Part shown: one piece after another, positions 47,925-58,520 of the stretch
Numbering within the stretch: position 1 is the stretch's first letter
Layout of the letters: each line of letters opens with the position of its first letter
NCBI GenBank assembly: GCA_037975125.1
Contig: CM075862.1
Location: 19,391,838-19,455,837 of the forward strand
Reading direction: 5' to 3'
Origin: Latrodectus hesperus
Taxonomy: Eukaryota > Arthropoda > Arachnida > Araneae > Theridiidae
Length of the DNA stretch: 64,000 nt
Notes under the pieces: model-generated
The model's input: the letters and a program-made list of their open reading frames with translations, nothing else
Told to the model about the DNA's origin: nothing
Databases searched by the model: none
Program-made: the position numbers and the translations under genes

Positions 47925-49796
47925 TCAGTTTTTATCTGGAAAAAGTCTAGATAAAGCATCTGCATGAGGCATCTTAGCTCTTGCACGATGTCTGATTGTT
48001 ATATTATATCTCTGAAGAGCAAACACCCACCTCTAAAGACGAGGTGATTGAGGTGCACATTTGGTTTAGTATGGTAAGGGATTGTGGTCAGTATAAAACT
48101 CAATTTCTGAACCAAAAATTATCGATTCAAGCCTTTTTAACGACCACACTATTGCATAAGCCTCACGTTCAATTGTAGACCAGGATTGTTGAGTTTTAGT
48201 CAATTTTTGACTAGCATATGAAACAGGATAAATTTTGTCATTGGCACGCTGAGACAGGCAAGCACCAACTCCTACCTGAGAAGCATCAAAATAAATTATG
48301 AAAGGCTTACCTGGTGATGGAGTGTGAAGTGAAGGTGCCTTAACTAGGGCTTGTTTTAGAGATGTAAACACTGTGTCGCGTACTTCAGTCCAGGGAATAT
48401 TGTCAGGCATACGTTTCTTAGTAAGCTCAGTTAATGGATATACTAAATCAGAATATTTAGGAATGTACTCACGATAAAAGTTACACAACCCTAACACACT
48501 TCTAAGATCCTTTTTGGTTGTTGGTCTTTTAAGTTGCTGTATAACTTGCACTTTTTCCGAATCAGGTTGATGTTCTCCAGAGCCAATAATATGTCCTAAG
48601 AACCTGATACGAGGCTTGGCAAAATCACACTTGTTTATATTAACAGTAAAGTTGAGCTCCATTAATTTTCCTAAAATAATATTTAGATGCAATAAATGTT
48701 CTTCTAAATTATTCGAAAATATAGCTATATCATCAATGTAAGCACGTGAAAATTCCTTAAAGGAAGACAGCGCTTTATTCATCACCCTTTGAAATGTAGC
48801 GGCGGCATTTTTCAATCCAAGCGGCATGACTTTGAAACGATATTGAGATCTATGGGTTTTGAATGAGGTGAAATCACGACTAGCTTCTTCTACTGGAATA
48901 GATCAGTAACCCTTCAGTAGATCCAATGTGGAAATAATATTAGCCTTTCCAATACAATAAATTAATTTAATTGAATCTTCCATAGGAAAATCATCCGTTT
49001 TTGTCACAGTATTAAGAGATCTGTAGTCGATACACATCCTAATTCCTCCATTCTTTTTGTTTACACATACCACTGGATGTGCTATTTCAGCCGAGCTCTC
49101 CTCTATGAGATCTAATTCCAATAGTTCATCAATCTGGTCATCTATTTGGGATTTAAGAGCCTCTGGAATTCTGTAAACATAAGGTTTTTTACGTTCTTTC
49201 CCTTCTTCTAATATGATCTTATGTTCATTAACTTTGGCTATTTTAACATTTCCTGTAAACAAAGTCTTATAATTTCGTAATAAAATCAAAATATTTTCCG
49301 TGTCATCTTTAGATAAATGTTGCATGTTTACATTTTGTAAAGGATCCCCGGCATGTAATTCGCCAGTAGGTCTTGGAGAAGCATGAATTTCACCAAATTC
49401 TTCGTCATCTTCAAAGACAATTCCCACAACATTGACCCTTGGACAATATTTTCTGATTTTGTTTACATGGCAATGTCTAATATTTCCATCTGGGAGTTTA
49501 ACTTTATAGGAGTTAGGTAGGCAGTGCTCAATTACTTCACCAGGACCTGTCCATCTGGCATACAATTTGTTAGAAGAGTCCGGAATCAATAAATAAACTT
49601 GATCACCCACCTTAAATTCCTTTAGAACAGTCCGGCGATTGAAGTAGTCGGTGTAGGCTTGTTGTTTTCCAGCAGCTGTCAATGAGGCTTGTTCGACGGC
49701 TCTTTCAAATTTTACCTTCTGATCTTGTAAATAATCAACAACAGATTTACTCATATTTAATGGAATAGGGATTTCACCAGTCCAGCTTGATTTCAA
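47925..49796 (-). pseudogene. Integrase C-terminus, reverse transcriptase and RNase H (pol part 2)
   Basis: One reading frame, broken by stops at 48903-48905 (TGA), 48066-48068 (TAA) and 48033-48035 (TAG), and ending near 47925. It begins with the end of integrase: KVGDQVYLL and RWTGPGEVIEHCLPNSYKVK, a GPY/F-type module at residues ~62-101. RT follows from about residue 205: VVCVNKKNGGIRMCIDYRSL and ISTLDLLKGY (motif A Asp). The first stop falls directly after GY, where Gypsy RTs normally have Trp. Beyond it come MPLGLKNAAATFQRVMNKAL and AYIDDIAIFSNN (catalytic YIDD), RFLGHIIG, NFYREYIPKYS, then RNase H with IIYFDASQVGVGACLSQ, STIEREAYAIVW and FYTDHNPLPY. The distal stops fall in the RNase H tail. 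All catalytic acidic residues appear to be present, but the chain is interrupted. Confidence 0.9.
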
Positions 49797-50901
49797 AACA
49801 CTCTAAAGGTCCTCTTGCTTCTCTACCGTGCAAAAGCTTGAAGGGAGAAACGCCAGTAGTGCAATTTGGTACTTCTCTGTAAGCGAAGAGTAAATAAGGG
49901 ATATATTTATCCCAATTTCTGGGGTCTGATCGTATGACGTGATGAAGAGAGTTCTTCAGAACTTTATTATATCTTTCAATTAATCCATTGCTGGCAGCAT
50001 ACGCTGGCACTGAAAATCTGGGAGAACATCTTAAGCGATTAATAAACTCTTGTGTTAGTTTAGAAGTAAAATTAGTCCCTTGATCACTAGCAATAACGCT
50101 GGGAATACCAGTTCTCATAAAAATCTCCAATAGCGCATCACAAGTTGCCTTTGCTGTTAGAGAACGTAAAGGAATAGCTTCTGGCCATCTCGAATGTTGA
50201 TCCATCAGTACTAAAACATATTTGTGTTTACGTGCCGAAGAAGGCTCAATCGGCCCGATAATATCCACGTTCACAACTTCAAACGGTAGGTCTGGTCTAA
50301 GAACTGGAGAAATAGGAATTCTATCGGAAGATTTCTCAGGAGACCGTAATTGGCATTCTTTACAAGATTTACAAAAATTTAAAATATCATTTGACATATT
50401 CGGCCAGTAAAAACTATATCGGATTCTTTCTTTTGTTTTCTTTAATCCCATATGACTTCCAAAAACAGATGTATGAGCCAAATACATAACTTTCTGACGG
50501 CGACATTTCGGTAAAATTAACTGATTTACAGTTTCACCGCAAACTTTCTCTTTGTGGAATAAAATGCCATCTAAATCAAAATATTTACCCTTGCCACGTG
50601 ATAAAGTAGATCTCACTTCATCCAAAGAGGCACATTCATGTTGTTCTTTTTTAAATTGTAATGATTGGCTCAATTTACAATTTGTTTCGGCTTCCGGTTC
50701 TTCCACCTCATCAGAAATACACGGATTTGTGGCATCATTTGAACAGAGAGCCTCACCCACATTTTCGGCGTGTGATGATTCAGCAGTCTCATTATGATTT
50801 TCAACTTCTTGCGGCGCCAAAACAAAGCAGACGGCAGACTTCTTGTTTTCTTCTATCACTACATTTTCCAATAAATAAAAACTTTCGTTGGTATTATACA
50901 T
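49774..50901 (-). CDS. Integrase (pol part 1)
   Basis: A 375-codon frame holding almost a whole integrase, which inserts the cDNA into chromosomes. The zinc-binding HHCC domain is visible as H143, H150, C180 and C183 (HTSVFGSHMG and CKECQ). The catalytic core has D213 (NVDIIGP), D273 (ASDQGTNF) and E309 (GLIERYNK), with 35 residues between the second Asp and the Glu. The first ~90 residues are acidic and match the spacer expected after protease. It lies downstream of gag-protease, overlapping that frame by 43 nt in the -1 frame, and upstream of RT. Its end overlaps the next frame by 23 nt; the protein clearly continues there (GREARGPLECFEI, then KSSWTGEIP), which needs a +1 shift and looks like a single-base indel. 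The listed Met is only the first ATG in the frame, not a proven start. Confidence 0.9.
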   Translation of the reverse strand: MYNTNESFYLLENVVIEENKKSAVCFVLAPQEVENHNETAESSHAENVGEALCSNDATNPCISDEVEEPEAETNCKLSQSLQFKKEQHECASLDEVRSTLSRGKGKYFDLDGILFHKEKVCGETVNQLILPKCRRQKVMYLAHTSVFGSHMGLKKTKERIRYSFYWPNMSNDILNFCKSCKECQLRSPEKSSDRIPISPVLRPDLPFEVVNVDIIGPIEPSSARKHKYVLVLMDQHSRWPEAIPLRSLTAKATCDALLEIFMRTGIPSVIASDQGTNFTSKLTQEFINRLRCSPRFSVPAYAASNGLIERYNKVLKNSLHHVIRSDPRNWDKYIPYLLFAYREVPNCTTGVSPFKLLHGREARGPLECFEIKLDW

Positions 50902-52484
50902 TGCCCTTGGATTTTATTCGTAACAGCTGCAATAATTTCGATGGGTTTCGAGAACATTTTATTATTTTCCGTTTTTAACGCTACTTGAAAACTCATTAAT
51001 TCAGCTTCTATCTTTTCTCCAAAAGCACTGATTAAAATGACTCTTCCCTTTTCTGTTTTTGATTTTGGAATAAAGTCATTATTTATGACTGGAAGTTGGC
51101 ATCCCGAGTCTACGAGAGCTTTCACTGGAGTATTATCTACGTAAATGTCCACATATTGAAGAGGATTTATTTCAATTTCCGTTCTTTTTTCTTTTAAAAA
51201 TTGGGAGCGAATTTCTGCTGTTAGAATATCGCTTTTCTTATTATTTGCTTTAAATCTTTTTGGGCATTCTCTCGCAAAATGCGAATCTCCACAAATATAA
51301 CATTCTTTCACAGTTCTTTTTTCAAAATTTTCTTCTTTCCGAAAATTTTTAAATTTTTGTTGTCTAACATACGGAGGAATATGTTTTGACTCTGCCGAAT
51401 ATTTTTGTTCTTGTTCGTTAGAATTATATCTCTTGAAATATTCTTTGCGAGGAAATTCTTTCGGTTTTGATTCTGCCGAATATTTTTGTTCTTGTTCGTT
51501 ATAATTATATCTCTTGAAATATTCTGGGTGAGGAAATTCTTTCGGTTTGACACTAATATTCGTTCTGACATTTTCATAATCATCCAATTTACTTGCTATT
51601 TCTTCTGGAGTTTTAAAATTTGACCAAACATCAATAAAATGTTCTTTAATTTCTAAGGGAACTTTGCGTTTTATTTGATCGGTTATTATTAGATCACATA
51701 GTTCTTCAAATGTTCGTATTCCAAGTCCACTGATCCATTCTAAGAAATAATTTCTCAGTTCATAAGCAAAATCTCGCCAGTTTATTTCTGGTTTCTTATG
51801 ATGCTTCGTGAAGAATTGTCTAAATTTTTCTGGGGTCATTTTATACCTTTTGAGAAGTAAACTTTTTACTTTGTCGTAATTCTCGGTGACTTCTTCCTCT
51901 TCCCTTGCTATAATTTGTACAACATCATACGGCAATAATCCAATTAAGTGCGTAACCCAAAGTTCTTTTTTAATTTCAATTCTCTTAGCTTGTCTTTCGA
52001 AGAGGACAAGATATAAACTTATATCATTTGTTTTGGGATCAAACTTCTGTAAAATATTATTTAAGTCTAATTTCGCCTTAAAATGAAAATCATTACCAGT
52101 ATTTTGTAAGTTATCTTCTCCTGTTCGTTCCTTTTCCATTAAACTTAGTTTTTGAAGCTCGAATTCCATTTCTAGTTTTCGTTTTTCCATTTCCATATTC
52201 CATTTTCGTTCTTCAATTTCTTGCAATCTTTTCCACTCTTCAATTTCATTTCTTTTTCGTTCTTCAATTTCTTCATTTCTTTTCCGCTCTTCAATTTCTT
52301 CGTTTCTTTTTCGTTCTTCAATCAACGAATTTAAGAATTCTTTAATGAAATATTCGTCGTAGTTTTCGTTTTCTGTTATAAATTTTTTTAGTTCGTAAAG
52401 TTTTAGATTCGCAGCATTCTCAATGCCTAATTCCACTGCAATAGTTCGTAAATCTTCCTTCTTTCCTTTTGCGAGAAAAGCCAT
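50859..52484 (-). CDS. Gag with SCAN-like capsid, zinc knuckle and protease
   Basis: 541 codons starting 100 nt inside the 5' LTR. Residues 53-121 are a highly charged EERKRNEEIEERKRN-type coiled coil with internal repetition. Residues ~214-306 (KMTPEKFRQFFTKHHKKPEI through FEELCDLIITDQIKRKVPLE) have the spacing of a SCAN/capsid C-terminal dimerisation domain. Residues 314-340 and 341-367 are a near-perfect 27-residue tandem duplication (both end NEQEQKYSAESK). The zinc knuckle CYICGDSHFAREC (395-407) is CX2CX3HX4C, one residue shorter than the canonical form. Residues 457-461 (LVDSG) are the aspartic protease active site with D459. Gag packages the RNA and the protease cleaves the polyprotein. 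The frame is intact, unlike pol. Its start is the only ATG before a long open frame. Confidence 0.9.
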   Translation of the reverse strand: MAFLAKGKKEDLRTIAVELGIENAANLKLYELKKFITENENYDEYFIKEFLNSLIEERKRNEEIEERKRNEEIEERKRNEIEEWKRLQEIEERKWNMEMEKRKLEMEFELQKLSLMEKERTGEDNLQNTGNDFHFKAKLDLNNILQKFDPKTNDISLYLVLFERQAKRIEIKKELWVTHLIGLLPYDVVQIIAREEEEVTENYDKVKSLLLKRYKMTPEKFRQFFTKHHKKPEINWRDFAYELRNYFLEWISGLGIRTFEELCDLIITDQIKRKVPLEIKEHFIDVWSNFKTPEEIASKLDDYENVRTNISVKPKEFPHPEYFKRYNYNEQEQKYSAESKPKEFPRKEYFKRYNSNEQEQKYSAESKHIPPYVRQQKFKNFRKEENFEKRTVKECYICGDSHFARECPKRFKANNKKSDILTAEIRSQFLKEKRTEIEINPLQYVDIYVDNTPVKALVDSGCQLPVINNDFIPKSKTEKGRVILISAFGEKIEAELMSFQVALKTENNKMFSKPIEIIAAVTNKIQGQCIIPTKVFIYWKM

Positions 52485-52583
52485 TTCAATTACTTGTAAA
52501 ACACAGTCAAAATAAACGAATTCACAGTTCCGTTTCAGATTATGTCAGAAACATCAGTTCGTAATCCTGTGCGGCTGCGCCTG

Positions 52584-52873
52584 TGTAGTGTCTGTTCTGT
52601 CGAAGAAAGCAAAACTCGAAGGAATACAAACATTTATTTAAATTTAAAAATAAAAATTGATAGTATTGTATATTAAAATTATAATTAAAAGAAATTTGAC
52701 TATGACCCTACTCGGCCAACAGAACAAACACCCAAGGAGAGCCAGCTAAACCTCCTCGTTCGCTGGTCAAAGACAATCTCTTCTCTCTCCGCCGGAGCGG
52801 ACCCCTCCTCTCCTCTCTCCCAATGACTGCAGCGCCATCATGTGAGGAGAATGAGGAGTATCCTAACACTACA
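52584..52873 (-). repeat. 5' LTR of the Gmr1-like element
   Basis: 290 bp, TGTAGTG...CACTACA on the plus strand, nearly identical to 47031-47321. Transcription would start within it on the minus strand. The bases just downstream on the coding strand read CAGGCGCAGCCGCACAGGAT; a primer-binding site should lie here, but I could not match it to a tRNA 3' end. Confidence 0.93.
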
Positions 52874-54539
52874 ACTATTATTAATATAAATTAATGTCTT
52901 CTTCTTCATTATAATTATAATTATAATTATATTTTCTGAAAAGAGAATTTTGAAATTATAAATAGTTTTCAATAGTTTTCATATTTTGCCAGACATGCAT
53001 GGCCATCCATGAATAAAGATAGTACTATTTTATCGAAATATCTACATGAATAAATAATAAAATATTGTATTTCCTCTTGGGATCATTCTAATTTGAAACA
53101 TTATATATGACACTCATATTGGAATTTAATTTAAATAATTAATGTAATGCGTAAATAACAGAAATTTCACTTATATGAAACATATTGCCACACATTTTTC
53201 TTAAGGATCAAAACATGTGTTCTAACTGATATTCTGTGTTAATAAAATGTCTTCAGTGTTTCCCAAGCTGATATGTTAATTCTCTATTAACACACATTTT
53301 CACTTAAAAAGGCAATAGAAATAAATTTTAACCAAATGATATGAATTAAATCTAAATTGTGTGTGAAGTACATGTAAATCATTTAAAATTCTCAAATTAA
53401 ATATGCCACACAAATACTAAAATTTACATCAATAGAAACCTTATTTTATTTTAAAAGTTAGAAAGGAGTAGTACCCACAAACGTCGTCTAAAAACTAAAT
53501 TATGTTTGATTAAAGAAATAATTTTTATATTCTATTAATGAATGTTAGGATAAGAGCTATGATGTTTAAGCTAATCTGAAAGCAATTACTTGCTTTCAGA
53601 TGTACCCAATCTAAATAGTATTAATCTAAAATTAGAACCAATAAAGTCTGCATAGATTCATGAGTGAATAATTTTTTCTTTCTTGAAAATAAAACATTTC
53701 ACAGTAATTAAGATCAGAAGAACATAAGGCTTCAAAACAATAAAAAAATAAAAACAGTGCTTTTCTATGTGCTTAATGTTACACTTACAGGACAATTTAC
53801 ACGTTTTCTCTCTTGAAGTGCATTCCAAATCGTTAAGTCAAAATATCATTAACGATCTTTTTATTTCCTTTCCTTTCACTGTCTCAATTATTTGCGCAAC
53901 AAAGTATCTCTAAAAACCATCAGCAACTTCACATTCCTTTTGGATTTAGTTACTCTTAATGGTGTATTCCCGATAATTCAATAGTACTTCTGCTTCACAT
54001 CGATTTATTCATCAATGTTTGCTCGAATTCCAGAAAAAGATTGCTCTTAAAAATAATCTAAAACTAAAACATCTAGTGTGCTTATAGCTATAGGTGATTA
54101 ATATACCTATAATTAATTTTCTTCACTACTCTTTAAAAGTAATTTCATTGTAGAAATTATTAAAAATATAGAGTAAAGGTAATTATATTCCATTTCTTCT
54201 TAATATTTGTTGATAATATTAGCGGGATTAATACCTATGTAAACATCATGTTATTATCAAAATTTTATATTGTTTCTAAAAACATATATAGTTTCCAAGT
54301 TAAGTGACATTATCTTATGAATAGGTAGTTAAATGTAAATTGAATGTAAAAATAATATGCAAATTATGTTAAAAATGTACTATGCTTGTGAGTACTGGTG
54401 TATTGTTATCTTAACTGCTGTTATTAAATTAACCCTAAAACTAGAAAATTAAAGCAGGTATATAAAATAAAAATATTATTCTTAATTATTATATTTTATA
54501 TTATTACAATATTTAAAATTTCTAAATCAAATCATATTA
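52874..54539. other. AT-rich non-coding stretch with a small hairpin
   Basis: No gene is visible. A perfect 10-bp inverted repeat with a 6-nt loop (TCTGAAAGCA at 53575-53584, TGCTTTCAGA at 53591-53600) is the only structure noted; it is too short to interpret. Confidence 0.55.
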
Positions 54540-56335
54540 TGATTATCTGTTTACTTGGAAATTTGTGTCTTCTTCTTCTTTGATTTGGGTTTGTATGTCA
54601 TTGGGGCACCTCTGCTTTTATCAGCATTTTGTACCAATAACTCCAAACCCAATATTTCCTAGTTCCCGTTGCTCAGGTCATCCACTTTATTAATAAAGTC
54701 CGATAACCCCTTAATGGAGTCTAGGTGTAACTCTCTAGTATGGATGATGCCTAAAGAAGTTAATCTAGGGAGGCAAGAGAGCCTCGCATTCGTAAATGAT
54801 ATGATTGGCCGTTTCCTCTTGCGCATGACATTTCCTTCAGATAGGGTTTTGTTGAAACAGTTCAATTTTATGGGGTTGTTTTCGGAAATATTAGTGTCCA
54901 GTTATGAAGCTTACGATTAAACGTATCTTCTGCCTAGAGCATGTTAGAATTTCAGAGGCAATCCTCGCTAATGATCCACAGATCATACTTTTAGCGTTTG
55001 TTTGACCAGGAGTGTTGAGCCAAGCTTCATACATCTTCCATTTTTTCCATCTAAGAACTTTGGTTTTTGCGGTCTTCAAATTGATCCCACAAAAAGTTTC
55101 TACATCGATGGGAGCAAAAGACGATCTTTGTTTAGCAAGTTCATCAGCCCTTTCATTACCTTCGAAACCTTTATGCCCTGGCACCCATACAAGGATCAAC
55201 TTGTTTCTAGTTGCCAGTTCTGTAAGAAGGTTTCTACATTCCAAAATCGTTTTAGATTTGATTTCGAAAGAATTGATCGCTTTAAAGCGGCTTGACTGTC
55301 ACTAAAAATGAGAATCCGCTTACCGTGATAGTTCTTCGTCATATTTAGACGCAGACAGTGGATAATGGCCGAAACTTCTAACTGGAAGACCTATCTATTA
55401 GCCCAAGGCTAATAAATAGGCTGGTTCTTGGTGATACACCACATACTGCCAGTCCTGAGAGGCTGTTCAGTCATCCATCTGTGTACCAGATTAGATCTAT
55501 TGTTTTAGTTTCAAACATGTTATTGCTCCAGTCGTCTATAGTTGGAAAATCTATTTCAAATGTCCACTCAACCGTGTATGACTTTTTCATGATGTCCGAG
55601 GGCATCAGGAAAGTAGGATCTTGAATTTTCCCGGTAATACCCCTGTGCCCTTTGTCAATAGGTTGGTCGTACTATTGGTTTTGTAACTTCATTCTGTATG
55701 CAGTCATTCTGGCAGTACTGCAGATGAAGATGTCTAAGCGAGACAGATCCAACATAGCTTTCAATGCTCTGGTTGGTGCGGTGGACATTGCTCCTGTGAT
55801 GCAGAGACAAGCCAGTCTTTGTAGACCTCCTAATCTGTCAGTCACAGTCTTCTGCTCCGCCTTACGCCACCAGATCACACAGGCATATGTGAGAATGGGC
55901 CTGACAATAGCTGTGTTCAACCACAATCAGTTTCTGGATGTAGACCCCAGTTTTTACCAAGCATTCGCCTGCAAAACATTATGATTTTCTTTGCTCGATT
56001 AATTTTGTCATCAATGTGCTTATTCCAGGTGAGTTTTTGGTCTAAATAAATGCCCAGATACTTCATCTCTGAAGCCACATTGATTTCAGCATCAAAAAAT
56101 ATTTTTATGAGAAGCTTTTCTGTTTCTTTTTGCGTGTAAAAGGTACAAGGTAGGTTTTCTGAGGTTTAACCATCAAGTCCCTGTCCATGCACTATTGACC
56201 TACATAATTTAGAGCATCCTGCATGAGATGACAAATTATGTCGAAATCTTTGCCAAGGATAAGGATGACAATGTCATCAACATATCCTTGCGTATAATAG
56301 CCCCTATCATTTAGATATTTTATAAGGCTATGGAA
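54540..56335 (-). pseudogene. LINE ORF2 relic with RT, RNase H and zinc finger
   Basis: Minus strand, in order. The catalytic box GYVDDIVILILGKDFD lies at about 56250-56285. The thumb/connection segment AIVRPILTYACVIWWRKAEQ and LGGLQRLACLCITGAMSTAP is at 55700-55920. RNase H follows with YTDG (then a stop) near 55480, VFQLEVSAIIHCLRL and ILIFSDSQAALKRS (about 55250-55390), and VWVPGHKGFEGNERADELAK (about 55120-55190). A degraded zinc-finger tail with LPRLTSLGIIHTRELHLDSI is near 54700-54770. Domain content fits the I/Jockey/R1 assemblage with RNase H. The 5' end is truncated inside RT. The tail is shared with the fragment at 24.4-24.98 kb. Several stops and frameshifts make it inactive. Confidence 0.85.
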
Positions 56336-57294
56336 ATTTGTATACTTTTTGTATAAAAACTATAGATTAGATTGTTGTTCTATAAATAACGTTGTACTAA
56401 TGAGTGCCAAATTGATACAGATAATAACGTTACATTAACAAGATGTGAGAACGTTGGAAAAGTAGTCAAAAGCTAAAAGATAAATTTAAGGCAAAAGAAG
56501 AAAATAATAAAAAAAATTATCTTCCAAAGCAATTGGAAAGAAATTTCCATGTGGCAACTAACGTAAGGAAAACCCTGTTCTTGATATGGAATATTATAAC
56601 CCTTTACTTGTGCAAATTTATTCTTTTACGTATGGTGAGTACATATTAGCGCAAAAGTTTTGTTAATATTAATATTGAAGGGTAATCAGTGTTCTGATTA
56701 GTTTTTGGTATCATTTCACGTGATGGCAATTTCTCTGTAAATTATACAATATGTCTTCTATTTCACCTGAATCAGAGAATATTGCCATTTGAAAGATATT
56801 CCTAATATCTTCTTTTACTAATGATTCAGGGAAATCATAAATTATGGCGATCGTAAAAGAAATTCCTCACCATCTTGAGTCTTCCCATCTACAATAAATC
56901 GTGATACAATTCGCCTAATATTTCGATGCAAAGTTCTTGCAGTTTACAGTTATCCTTCACGCCATCTGTTGTTTGCTCCCCATTGGTTTGTTAGACATAA
57001 TACCAGCTAATCCACCACTTTTAAACACTCTGATAGCGATTTATGGGGATTTAAATATCCGTTATGTTCTTGAATAATCATGTGCTTGAGCAATGTTATT
57101 TTGAGAAACTCCTGTATTCACAGCTACTTTAAATATTCAACCAGATATTATGCACAGAATTATATTTAAGATGTACTGTACACTGAGGCAATATCTGCAC
57201 CTTAAACCGTTATTTAGCAAAAATTCTGAGAATCCTATAAATTTCAGAAACTTGCTTACTATGTGATTTTACTCCTAAACATATAGCCTAACGT
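56336..57294. other. Unassigned stretch between two LINE relics
   Basis: Composition from about 56700 to 57290 is less AT-rich than average, so decayed transposon DNA is possible, but I found no motif on either strand. Confidence 0.4.
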
Positions 57295-57595
57295 TGTTGT
57301 TGTTACTAATCTTCATATTAGGAGTATACTAGACGAAGTTCACGAGTCCACAGTCACTTTCAGAAAATCAAAAACAAGCGAAGGAGTTTTGTATAATCCG
57401 CAAGGGACAACCCCAGGCACTCAAGCATATGTGCCGGTGATGCTGGTGATTTAGTTTGGCATTTAGGACAGTTTGTATATAGTTTGTGATCTCTCTCAAT
57501 AGTAAATTCCTTCAGGTGGCCGCTGAAGAAACGGGACAGTGTAGTCTGAACACATCTATCATTACCAATATCAAGAGATCTTCCTGGACATTATA
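57295..57595 (-). pseudogene. LINE ORF2 3' end relic
   Basis: Minus strand reads LDIGNDRCVQTTLSRFFSGH, then TNCPKCQTKSPASPAHMLEC and LGLSLADY. This corresponds to the end of RNase H and the CCHC tail seen at the end of the LINE at 44.74-45.74 kb (CTNCSTEQASPEHILEC and LGLSRQD), so it is a related family. Only about 300 bp remain, typical of severe 5' truncation. Confidence 0.75.
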
Positions 57596-58520
57596 ATTTA
57601 TTACTCTTTCAGAATTAATTGTGATGACACACATTGTGTCTGTGTTGACGTTTTATTATTTACAAATAAACCTTAAGATTGTCAAAAGAATTCCCGTGGA
57701 AATTTTATTTAAAAAATAACAATATTTATAAATTTCTATTAATAATTAGTTAGTTTTGTACAAAATACCATATTAAAATGATCAATTAAAAGAATATAGA
57801 TCTGGTATATTTCTATATTTATTTTTTTACGAAGCAATTTAATACTTGAGTGAGGGTTATATATATCTATAAAACAGTTAGATCGGTGCCATGTTGAAAA
57901 AATAAAAAAGAATTTTATACAATAAGTGAAAATAATACTTCAAAATAAGATAAAATCAATAAAATGTAGCTAGGATCAATAACGCTAATAAAAATTATAT
58001 TTTATAGAACTCAGGTAGCTGTTTTAAAATGAGTTTAAAGTAGCGCTAATTACAATCAATAAATAATAACCCAACAAGAAATAAGAATCAATAAAACTTG
58101 ATTAAATAGTATGATTTATTCTTCATTTCATGAAATTTTTTCAATATATCAAATAATATTGTAAATATTTATTATTAAATATTTTTTTACATTTGTGTTT
58201 TAATCATTAAATATTTACTTTCTCTCTTGTATAATAAATATGCATAAATATTTATGTATAGTACTTTTCAGTAGTCATATACTTAAATATTGTTGCTTAC
58301 TCATTTATATTGCATCTCAGTCCTAAATTTGAAAATATGCTTAGCACTTAAAATTATAAAGTAAATACTCTCTTATATATAATTTATACGGGGGAATTAT
58401 AATTAACAAGTTTTTTAATCTATATATATATATATATATATATTGGTTTTTACAAAGAACGAATAAATTTGTGAATATATCTTAAAAACTAATAAATTTT
58501 TAAATTATAAATTAAATATA
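57596..58520. other. AT-rich non-coding stretch
   Basis: No gene. A 20-bp TA tract lies at 58424-58442. The last two bases, TA (58519-58520), are the target duplication of the Tc1-like element. Confidence 0.6.

Larger units (their letters stand above)
47031..52873 (-). mobile_element. Gmr1-like Ty3/Gypsy LTR retrotransposon
   Basis: A 5.84-kb element bounded by two LTRs (52584-52873 is the 5' LTR on the coding strand, 47031-47321 the 3' LTR). The domain order along the minus strand is gag, zinc knuckle, protease, integrase, reverse transcriptase, RNase H. The RT/RNase H and integrase sequences are of Ty3/Gypsy type, but integrase precedes RT as in Ty1/Copia. That order, with a SCAN-like gag segment, matches what is known for Gmr1-type elements. 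There is no envelope gene. The LTRs differ at about five positions, so the insertion is fairly recent, yet pol has stop codons and frame breaks. No perfect target duplication abuts the ends; ATTAT at 47026-47030 and 52877-52881 is the nearest candidate and is offset by 3 bp on the right. Confidence 0.9.

Noticed and set aside
47322..47925. An envelope-type gene between RNase H and the 3' LTR, which would make the element retrovirus-like
   Set aside because: The space is only 600 bp, filled largely by a 30-bp minisatellite, and has no signal peptide, cleavage site or transmembrane protein frame.
47026..52881. ATTAT as the target-site duplication of the LTR element
   Set aside because: It abuts the left LTR but is 3 bp away from the right LTR; in AT-rich DNA a 5-bp match of this kind is easily random.
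54669..55984. Plus-strand open frames of about 83-110 codons
   Set aside because: They are antisense shadows of the minus-strand LINE RT/RNase H.
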